From positions 1 through 13,626 of the forward strand of contig NPFB01000223.1 of NCBI GenBank assembly GCA_014084085.1: a stretch of DNA of 13,626 bases, given 5' to 3'. A program made the position numbers and the translations under genes. The notes under the pieces were generated by a model, which was given only the letters and a program-made list of their open reading frames with translations, made no database searches and was not told the DNA's origin. The stretch comes from Hondaea fermentalgiana. Its lineage: Eukaryota; Sar; Bigyra; Thraustochytrida; Thraustochytriidae. Positions 1-6,463 of the stretch are shown piece after piece. Numbering within the stretch: the stretch's first letter is position 1; every line of letters begins with the position of its first letter.

Positions 1-463
1 CCTCCCGCGGCGGGCCCCGGCCGGCGGAGGCGCAACAGCCGGCCCACACCCGAGGCCCGAGACCGCGTTGGCCCTGAGAGGACCGCAAGAACGCGCCCCC
101 GCCAGTCTTCACAGCTGCTGGTCTGCGCCTGGGAGGGAAAAAACGGAGACAGAAACTACTGCAGGGCCGGCGAGGCGAGGCAGGGCAAGGCAAGGCTAGG
201 CAAGGCTAGGCAAGGCTAAGCAAGGCAAGGCCGAGCTCGGAGGAGCAGCGGCGAGCGAGCAAGCAAGCAAGGCGCAGCCCTGGGCCGCTGCGAGGCGCCG
301 CTGGGCCGCGCGAGGCTGCGGGCCGGCGGCAGACACGCCCGCTTGCTGTCTCGCCCGACTTGCGAGCTAGCGAGCTTGTGCTCGTTCGTTGCGAGCTCGC
401 AAGTAAGCAGGCGGGCTCGGTGACGGCAGACGCGTAGACAGGCGAAAAACAGACAGACAGACT
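1..463 (+). promoter_or_regulatory. GC-rich, ATG-free leader/promoter region of the Q-rich gene
   Basis: No ATG occurs on the + strand before 464, and the reading frame of the downstream gene is closed by TAA at 404-406. This whole stretch therefore looks like upstream region plus 5' leader. It is GC-rich, with a 10-bp tandem repeat at 181-230 and a (CAAG)n-like run near 255-271. I see no TATA element I would trust and no coding feature. The transcription start cannot be placed from sequence alone. Confidence 0.45.
181..230 (+). repeat. 10-bp tandem repeat, about 5 copies
   Basis: Five consecutive 10-mers are variants of CAAGGCTAGG: the two central units are identical, the first has a C-to-G start variant and the last two differ at one or two positions. 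The array lies in the presumed leader/promoter of the Q-rich gene. A repeat of about one helical turn could be a simple satellite expansion or a set of phased binding sites; the sequence cannot decide. Confidence 0.7.
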
Positions 464-1915
464 ATGCCCTTGGGCCAAGGCGGCAAGGACGACCGCGACT
501 CCGCGTCAGCGTCCTCGTCGTCCTCCTCGTCCTCCTCGTCGTCCTCGGGGACGACCGCGCGAAAGGGTCCAAAATTAGATAACGCAGAGAGCTCACGGAA
601 GCGAAGGCGACACCCGACCACCACGGACGTAAAACAATCGCACGCACAGACGCACGCCCACCAAGCTCAGACAATGCAGAGTCAGGCACAGCGGAAAAGG
701 GGCCGCAGGGCTGCGTCCAGGTGTCGCTGTGGCTCCGAGAGTCACGCTCGCACAAGTCATAGCACATGCCCGCTTAATCCGCGCAACTCCATCGCGCAAG
801 AGTCTGCCCTTCGCTACCAACTCGCCCAAGTCCTTCAACAGAACTCTCACAATGCGCCGCCCATCATCTACGGCATGGACCATTCTCAGTCGTCTGCCGT
901 TCAAGCAGTGCCTCCAGGCCAGCAGCAACAGCAACAGCAGCAGCTCCAGCCTGAAGGGCAGTCCGTGTCTTCGCAGCAGGCCTTCATTCCACAATTACAG
1001 CAGCAAAACTCTCCGTTCGGACAGCAGTACATTTTGCAGCCTCAGCAAGCTCAACTATTACAACAGTGCATCCAGCAGCAGCCGCAGCAGCAGCAGCAGC
1101 AGCCAACTCAATTTGTCTCGGTCGCTCCTTTCCAAATGCAGTCTCAGTCAGGCCAGGGCGGCCAGCAGATGTCGCCTCAGGTGCCCCAGGTCCCATGGCA
1201 ACAGTATGCTCAAATGTTGCTCCAACAGCAACAGCAACAGCAACCTCAGGTTTCGGACCAGTCTAATTCCCAGCATCAGCAACAACAACAGCAACAACAA
1301 CAGCCACCGCAGCAGCATCAGCCCACGACGCGCAACGGCGATGCTAGCGCCACCAACTCCCCAGCAATGCCTGGCGCCAATGCTTCCTTCCAAGCTTCCC
1401 ATTATCAGATGATGACAAACAACGACGCGCAGGCGCAATCACAATACTCACAACAACAACAACAACAACAACAACCGCAGCAACAGCCTATTTTCATGCA
1501 CCCTCTATTCCAACAGTTCCAGCAGCAACAGCCACAACAGCCGCAGCCTCAGCGTTCTGCCTCCTCATCCTCAACAGCCTCCGGGGCCTCTGCGCCACCA
1601 AACGCTTCCTCCTCGATGCTCCTCAACGCCTTCCAAGGTGGAAGTGAAGGGGGCGGGCCGACGCCTCAGCAAGGGGCAAGTGCTGCTGGAGGCTCCCAGT
1701 CTTCTCTCGGGCAGCGCACAGGCCATGATAGCCAGCAGGCCAGCGCGTCCAATCTGCCCTTTCCGGCAGGCTTTTCGCCGCAACTCATGCTTCAGCAACA
1801 GCAGCAGCAACAGCTGCTGCAGTCCGGTGGAATGGGCATGCCATTTGCAAACGCGCAGCAGCAGCAGCAGCAGCAGCCAGGATCCTCGTCTACCAACCAA
1901 TCTCAGCGACGGTGA
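464..1915 (+). CDS. Glutamine-rich low-complexity protein with a Cys/His knuckle-like motif
   Basis: This is a 483-residue single-exon frame starting at the first ATG in the region (A at -3), with an in-frame stop 60 bases upstream. Order: polyserine run (about 17-28), basic patches SRKRRRH (about 44-50) and RKRGRR (about 77-82) that could be nuclear signals, then a short cluster C87-x-C89-x4-H94-x4-H99-x2-C102 followed by PLNPR, resembling a zinc knuckle. From about 150 to the end it is dominated by glutamine tracts of 5-10 residues, encoded by mixed CAG and CAA codons, alternating with Ser/Pro/Ala/Gly-rich spacers. No catalytic domain or membrane segment is visible. By analogy with other Q-rich nuclear proteins it may be a transcription or RNA-binding cofactor that forms assemblies, but that is inference. 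The gene family is not recognised. Extra 3' exons cannot be excluded. Confidence 0.8.
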   Translation: MPLGQGGKDDRDSASASSSSSSSSSSSSGTTARKGPKLDNAESSRKRRRHPTTTDVKQSHAQTHAHQAQTMQSQAQRKRGRRAASRCRCGSESHARTSHSTCPLNPRNSIAQESALRYQLAQVLQQNSHNAPPIIYGMDHSQSSAVQAVPPGQQQQQQQQLQPEGQSVSSQQAFIPQLQQQNSPFGQQYILQPQQAQLLQQCIQQQPQQQQQQPTQFVSVAPFQMQSQSGQGGQQMSPQVPQVPWQQYAQMLLQQQQQQQPQVSDQSNSQHQQQQQQQQQPPQQHQPTTRNGDASATNSPAMPGANASFQASHYQMMTNNDAQAQSQYSQQQQQQQQPQQQPIFMHPLFQQFQQQQPQQPQPQRSASSSSTASGASAPPNASSSMLLNAFQGGSEGGGPTPQQGASAAGGSQSSLGQRTGHDSQQASASNLPFPAGFSPQLMLQQQQQQQLLQSGGMGMPFANAQQQQQQQPGSSSTNQSQRR

Positions 1916-2856
1916 CACGAATGCCATGGCCACCTGTGGCGCCTGCGTCGGCTGGCGCGTCTGTCTGCCTGCCTGCCTACCTGGTGGTCTGCGCTTTTCC
2001 TTTCGCCTCTGCCGCCGCCGCGAGGATGGCCTTTGCACGTGCTCCGCCTCGTAGTGAGAGAGGGCCTGTATGGACACAACAACTGGCGCGCATGTTTTTT
2101 CCGCAGGCCGCCAAGATCGAGCAAATGCCTTCATCGCTCGCCCTCATTAGCAACTTTTGACAGGCGCGCATTTGACTGCAATCGAGGGATCCTTCGTCAT
2201 ATGCCCGGGGCTCCACCGCTCGGATGCGAGAGAGCGACCTGGGCGCGGCCTTGCAGAGGTGCCGCACCATCTCTTATATTTTTTTTTAACACGGGACCCG
2301 GGCTGCATGCGCGACAAGCATGACGGAAGCAAGCAGAGATTGCAAGACTTTACAGCCAAGGCCCTGGCGCTCTCTCGAATGGGTTGTCGCCAGTCTTAAG
2401 ACGATCCGACTTGCGCAGCTTCAGCAAGCACCGCAAAGTCGGTTATTTGCAAGTGCATCTATTGGATGTATGCACAAGCAGTGTGCCTCACTCGCCAACC
2501 TTGTGGGTCTAATCGGGGGAGATGGCCAGCCAATCACCCAGTCACGAGGTATCTCCAGGCTGCGCGCAGGGCAAGCGCGGCCTCGCACTTCACGTCGCGA
2601 CAACACGACGGTACGGAGGACCGGCTGCGCTTCCACCATGGTCTCACATGCAACGGAGTTGTTTCTTTCTTTGTGCGATTTTTGACATTGCCTGATGGTT
2701 TTTTATATTTGGGCAAAGCTTGGGTGATCATCATGTTCATCTGACGAGGGGAAAGAAAAGTAGGATGGCCGATTCTGGCCAGTGACAGCGCATACATCTC
2801 TTTTCCAAAAAGCTCTGCAATCGCATGACTCATTCTCAAATGAAAATACACAAAAA
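1916..2856. other. Gene-poor stretch: 3' UTR of the Q-rich gene and intergenic DNA
   Basis: No open frame here shows recognisable similarity or low-complexity continuity with its neighbours. A T-rich tract (TATATTTTTTTTTAA, about 2275-2290) could be part of the 3' processing region of the Q-rich gene. An ATG-initiated frame at 2320-2685 (121 codons) exists, but its Arg/Ser-rich composition gives no reason to call it. A pyrimidine tract ending in CGCAG at 2106 resembles a 3' splice site but has no good donor partner. Confidence 0.45.
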
Positions 2857-3185
2857 ATGAAAACGCAAAAGCATCCGTTCACCAGTCACGTACACGACTG
2901 CAAAGTAAGGTCAGTAAGAGACAGTCGTGCACATTTGTCCAAGACGAAGGCACACGCAATGGTATGCGCTAGGCCGCGGAAAGCGAGCAATACTTGTTTA
3001 GAAGAATTGATGCTGATGATGCTGAAGATAAACTAAAATTTCAACTTTGCTTGCAAGAGATGCAGACAGACTTCCAGAGAAACCTAGATCAGTGGCAAAG
3101 ACAAGAAGAAAGAAAAGCACAAAGCAAGGGGATTAACCTGGAGCTTCGTTTGCAAAGAAATAAAGAAGAGGACGGACTCACTTGA
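2857..3185 (+). CDS. Possible small two-exon gene, charged coiled-coil-like protein (hypothetical)
   Basis: The stop-free stretch from 2973 to TGA at 3183-3185 encodes about 70 residues rich in E, D, K, R and Q (for example FRRIDADDAEDKLKF and QWQRQEERKAQ), which looks like a real amphipathic or coiled-coil helix. It is preceded by TATGCGCTAG, a plausible 3' splice site ending at 2972. A donor GTAAGG at 2905 would end exon 1 at 2904, removing a 68-base intron. The phases agree (phase 0 on both sides) and the joined frame starts at ATG 2857, giving about 86 residues. Further upstream exons are possible because the exon 1 frame is open back to 2764. The region is more A-rich than its neighbours. 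No family is recognised. It could also be non-coding or the last exons of a larger gene. Confidence 0.35.
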
Positions 3186-3405
3186 TGCTCTCGAACCTTT
3201 ACTTCTGACCGCTCCTTTTGCTCTTTTCATCTCGGGATCTCTTTCGTTCATTTCAAGTCTCAAAGGCAGAACATTTCCTTCAGCATTTTTGCGCGCATTG
3301 ACGAGGAGTTTGCGATTGCGAACGATGCCAAACAAACAGTCCGTACCGCGACCGTCGAATCAAGTCAATCAGCGTGTACATGGCCAAATTTCCCAGATTG
3401 TTTTT
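3186..3405. other. Short intergenic/3' region between convergent genes
   Basis: Between the possible small + strand gene and the stop codon of bS21m (- strand) there are about 220 pyrimidine-rich bases. On the - strand this should be the 3' UTR of bS21m. I see no further feature. Confidence 0.4.
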
Positions 3406-3906
3406 TTAATACCCAAGCTCCTTCATCTTGAGCGCCTCGCGAACAAGGCGCTTGATTTCCTGCTTCTCGGCTCTACGCTTCGCCTCCTTCTTCTCGCGGA
3501 ACCTTCGCACGGCGGGCTTTTCATGCTGCGTGCAGAACAATGTCAAAATAATATCAACCACGGACGTCAGCACCATCATCATCAAAAGCACAATATACAT
3601 GCCAAGCGCGCATTGTGCGCCCGATTTCAACGAACTTACCCTGAACTGAGACTTGTGCGCCATGAGCATGTTCTCGTTGCGCAGCATGCGCGTGAGACGG
3701 CCAATGGCCTGGTCCACACTGCCGCGCACCCGGACGCCAGTCGCGACGGTATCCTCAATATTCCGCGACATGAAGCGCTGCTGCTGCTGCCACATCTGCG
3801 CCTGATGCGCCTGGCAAGGAGCCCTCGCCTCGCTGCCCACGGCCGCCGCCCCGCGCGCCGCGCTGCCGAGTCGCCGTCCGGCCGCCGCTGCTGCCGCGAA
3901 CATCAT
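3406..3906 (-). CDS. MRPS21: Mitochondrial small-subunit ribosomal protein bS21m (two exons)
   Basis: Spliced product of 128 residues: exon 1 3906-3640, intron 3639-3526, exon 2 3525-3406. The start is the first ATG of an ATG-ATG pair (G at -3); no ATG occurs on this strand for about 500 bases upstream. Residues 1 to about 50 are rich in Ala, Arg and Ser with no acidic residue before Glu26, as expected of a mitochondrial presequence. From about residue 56 (VATGVRVRGSVDQAIGRLTR) it follows the bacterial bS21 pattern: a V-rich start, a helix with a basic face, then HEKPAVRRFREKK, matching the bacterial F-x-E-K-P-x(n)-R-K-R-A-K region, and a long Lys/Arg/Glu helix to the end. bS21 binds 16S-type rRNA on the small-subunit platform; here it would act in the mitochondrial ribosome. 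Without splicing a hydrophobic stretch interrupts the domain between SQFR and HEKP, which is what reveals the intron. The gene diverges from the kinase/E3 copy 1. Confidence 0.85.
   Translation of the reverse strand: MMFAAAAAAGRRLGSAARGAAAVGSEARAPCQAHQAQMWQQQQRFMSRNIEDTVATGVRVRGSVDQAIGRLTRMLRNENMLMAHKSQFRVSSLKSGAQCALGMYIVLLMMMVLTSVVDIILTLFCTQHEKPAVRRFREKKEAKRRAEKQEIKRLVREALKMKELGY
3526..3639 (-). other. GT-AG intron of bS21m, 114 bases, stop-free and in frame
   Basis: The - strand sequence begins GTAAGTTCG and ends CTGCACGCAG. It lies exactly between the codons for SQFR and HEKP, which are contiguous in bS21 proteins. It is phase 0, a multiple of three, and contains no stop codon in frame, so an unspliced transcript reads through 38 extra, largely hydrophobic residues (YIVLLMMMVLTSVV core). 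Confidence 0.85.
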
Positions 3907-3922
3907 CGCGTCGCGAGCGCCC

Positions 3923-3923
<1 letters not shown>

Positions 3924-3956
<33 letters not shown>
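3924..3956 (-). repeat. (CAG)n trinucleotide repeat in the bS21m 5' leader
   Basis: There are eleven uninterrupted trinucleotides (CTG on +, CAG on -), 18 bases upstream of the bS21m ATG. On the - strand they sit in the bS21m leader and in frame with the ORF; that frame is open well upstream but has no ATG, so the repeat is probably untranslated. A (GCCT)n run lies a little further upstream at about 4003-4019. Confidence 0.8.
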
Positions 3957-3958
<2 letters not shown>

Positions 3959-4152
3959 CCGCGCGCGCGAGTCCCCTTCGCCAGGCCCTTCGCGCTCTGC
4001 CCGCCTGCCTGCCTGCCTGCGCAGCCTCTCGCCCGGGCGCTCGCGTGCACGCACGTGCGGCGGCGCGTCTTGTTTGCCTCCTCCGCGGCGTGCTCGCCGT
4101 CGCTGGCCGCTGCAGTGGCCGCGGCGCGCGGGTCTCTTTCCGCCGAAGAGAC

Positions 4153-4197
4153 CTAACACAGAGAAGAAAAGGGCTCAATCGGCTGCTCTCAACTTAC
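4153..4197 (-). other. Candidate 45-base intron in the bS21m 5' leader
   Basis: A GTAAGTT donor and a pyrimidine-rich TTCTTCTCTGTGTTAG acceptor face each other on the - strand, 250-290 bases upstream of the bS21m ATG. Both signals match the consensus better than chance would suggest, but 45 bases is short and no protein similarity tests it. If real it is a leader intron. Confidence 0.35.
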
Positions 4198-4414
4198 AGT
4201 TAGGCTGTACACGCGAGCAAGACGCTGACGATGACGAAGACGAGCAGTGCGGAGACGACGAATGGGTCTGGAGGGGAGAAGTTCCGACACTGCGACAGCC
4301 GCAGGTTCTTTGGCCCGTGGCAGCTTGGAGATGAGGACCAGCGCTGACGATGACGACGGCGAGGAGGTGTGGTCCTGTCCGAGCGTGTGTCGCTAACAAA
4401 TGTAAAGATGAAGG

Positions 4415-6459
4415 ATGAGATTGAGACATCCCGAAAAGACAAGGCATATCGCGATGGAGCTACAGAACGTACAGCAAGCACTGAAAGCAGAGCTCAGCAT
4501 CTTGACGGACGTCGATCCCATGGCAGACGCTCCGTTGGAGGAGGTGCGGCGTGCATTGGCCAGCACGATATCATTCTACACTTGCACATTGAAAAACGAA
4601 GTCTCGCGCTTACAGAACGCCGCAAAAGGCCTGTCAAGTTCTCTTTCCCGTCACGTCCCTGGGCTTTCGGCGCCGGACACGTCACAGGTAACGGAATCGA
4701 TGAAGAAGGTTCGCCAGAACAAAAGAAAACGAGAAGATCTTAAGCGCGACCTCGAGCGAATCCGCGAGGATGCCAATGACGGAGATGCTGAAGCGCAGGC
4801 GAAAATTCCTGGCCTCGAGCAGGAGCTTGCTCAGCTTGAGATTGTTTACAAGCTGGACAGCGAGCTGCGCAAGAAGCGCGCACGGGTGCTGAGGCACGCG
4901 GAAGAACACAACCCAGAGTTGCTCCAAGATCAAAAGTGGATCAGGAGCTTGGGCGTGAACGATAGCGTACCCCGGGAACTGTCAACGCTGGGACTCTGGC
5001 TGACGAATGCAAAGCGCGAGGATTTTAACACCATCTCGGAGCTTGCGTCGAAGCCCGGCAAGTCCGTGCTCAAAGTGCGCGATCTTAACGGCCGAGAATT
5101 TGTGCTCAAGTCCTTTCATCTCGCAAACGAAGAGTGGAGCAGTCGTTTCTATCGCCAGGCTGCAGCACTTGCCCAGATCAAATCAGCCTATATCGTGCGC
5201 ACCCAAGGCGTGTTCATGCAAGATGCGCATCAGGGATGCACTCTGATGCCGTTCTATTCGGGCGGCGATCTTGCCACCTGGATCCGCGACAACCCGCATG
5301 CAGATCTGGCGACACGCAGACGCATTGCCATTGGTCTTTTTCTGGTCTGCACGACTTGCACTCGCAAGGTTTCGTTCACTGCGACGTCAAGCCAGAGAAT
5401 GTGTTTCTCGCCCCAGGCCTTTCGCCTGTTCTTGGCGACTTTGATGGCGTGCAGTCGCACAATGTGACTCTGACGCAGCCTTTGCATGCCACCATCAAGT
5501 ACATGGCCCCTGAGCTTCGCAGCGGAAATGTCGAAAAGGTGGAGTCTGCGGTGGATCTCTTCTCCGCGGGTAAGGTTATCGCGGACCTCTTCGAGAACAC
5601 AAGGGTATCTGACGCCATCAAGAATCTCATTTCGTCTTTACAGTCTGCAAATCCGTCAAAGCTGCCCACTGCGCTCGAGGCCTTGCGTCACGAAGCATTT
5701 CAGGTCGACCCCGTAAAGCAGGCCTCGTGTGCCATTTGTCTCGACATCTACCCCGTAAGCGAGGGCGTCATTTGCGCCGATGATCACTTTACGTGCAAAG
5801 AGTGTCTGAGCAGGTCTGTACGTGCGGCTACTCAGCCTAATGCGCACGTCAACGTACTACGAGATGGAAGCATGTGCTGTGTCACTCCAGACTGTGAGCT
5901 CCTCATCACGGGACATGCCATTGCATCCGCGGTTCCAGAGGAGGACTTTGCAGCTCTGCTCGACATCGTTCGCGCGCCCTTTGAGCGAGACGCCGCAGCT
6001 GAGCAGGAGCGTCAGCTCCGTGATCGCGTCGACGCCGCACTCCGCGAACATGGGCTGGACCCGACGACGCAGAATCATATTCGCGCCATCCAGAACGAGG
6101 TCTTGAATGTCTCATGCCCCCGTTGTTCGGTAGCCTTCGTTGACTTCGACGGCTGCTGTGCTCTCAAATGTGCCGCTTGCCCGTGTCGTTTTTGCGCTTG
6201 GTGCTTGCAGGATACAGGTAACAACTCACAAACTTGTCATTGGCACGTTGCGAGGTGCGCGTCAAAACCTGCTGGCGAGGACCGTTTTTATGGCCAAAAG
6301 CACGTTGTGCGGCAAGTATGGTCTCGTCTTCGAGCGCGGCGCCTTCGCGACTACATGGAAAGGCGCGTCGAAGACGCAGGCGTACGTGCCAGCGTTCAGA
6401 ACAAATTACGTCCTCTCCTAACGCCGGACATTGTCGGCGATAACTTTAGTTTTGAATAA
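4415..6459 (+). CDS. Kinase-RING-RING2-like fusion protein, copy 1, interrupted by a one-base frameshift
   Basis: Two overlapping frames make one gene: frame A from ATG 4415 to about 5335-5341, frame B from there to TAA 6457-6459. Aligned to copy 2 (8246-12551) the break is a single missing base; corrected length is 681 residues against 680 for the matching part of copy 2. Order: helical/coiled-coil region (about 15-165), kinase domain from about 212 with candidate VAIK-type lysine K232 in FVLK, then in frame B HCDVKPEN, DFD and YMAPE, then RING (CAIC...HFTCKEC...C) and the RING2-like finger CPRC...DGCCALKC. As written, translation would stop at 5467 after 350 residues, before the kinase catalytic loop. 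Differences from copy 2 after the break are mainly synonymous, so the downstream part was under selection until recently. It lacks the ankyrin half. It could be a young pseudogene, an assembly error, or expressed by frameshifting. In-frame stops TAA 4403 and TGA 4409 lie just upstream of the start. Confidence 0.75.
5333..5345 (+). other. Frameshift site in kinase/E3 copy 1 (one base missing)
   Basis: Copy 1 reads GGTCTTTTTCTGG where copy 2 (11427-11440) reads GGCCTCCTGTCGGG; copy 1 is one base shorter while both flanks align without gaps. Before the site frame A encodes RRRIAIGL as in copy 2; after it only frame B continues the match (GLHDLHSQG against GLHDLHSRG). The tract holds a run of five T, a place where both mutation and sequencing tend to slip. 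Confidence 0.85.
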
Positions 6460-6463
6460 TAAA
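6458..6463 (+). terminator. AATAAA polyadenylation-type signal overlapping the copy 1 stop
   Basis: AATAAA begins inside the stop codon of copy 1 (TAATAAATCC). Copy 2 has no AATAAA at the same place, though both share AAATCCTGA just after the stop. Canonical animal-type signals are not strictly used in many protists, so a function is uncertain. Confidence 0.3.

Larger units (their letters stand above)
3907..4414. promoter_or_regulatory. Divergent promoter/leader region between bS21m and kinase/E3 copy 1
   Basis: This region of about 508 bases separates the bS21m start (-) from the copy 1 start (+). On the - strand it contains no ATG. A candidate leader intron runs 4197-4153: GTAAGTT at one end, TTTTCTTCTCTGTGTTAG at the other, 45 bases. 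On the + strand, near the copy 1 start, there is an ATG-TAA pair at 4400-4405, an out-of-frame ATG at 4408, and a 14-base direct repeat GCTGACGATGACGA at 4224-4237 and 4343-4356. No TATA box stands out. Confidence 0.5.

Noticed and set aside
729..1412. Ser/Asn/Arg-rich 227-codon frame inside the Q-rich gene
   Set aside because: It is the +1 reading of the CAG/CAA tracts (AGC and AAC codons) and has no independent support.
2054..2106. Possible 53-base intron (GTGAGA...CCGCAG) downstream of the Q-rich gene
   Set aside because: The Q-rich frame already ends at 1913-1915, and no donor near the stop joins in a convincing frame.
2320..2685. ATG-initiated 121-codon frame
   Set aside because: Arg/Ser-rich composition, no recognisable motif, no supporting signals; probably chance.
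3406..4050. Unspliced 214-residue membrane-type protein starting at 4050 with a polyglutamine run
   Set aside because: Position 4050 is a GTG, not ATG; the hydrophobic segment is the bS21m intron; the polyglutamine is the leader CAG repeat.
5333..5345. Programmed ribosomal frameshift
   Set aside because: No canonical slippery heptamer in the zero frame; copy 2 has an uninterrupted frame at the same place. A point deletion or sequence error is simpler.
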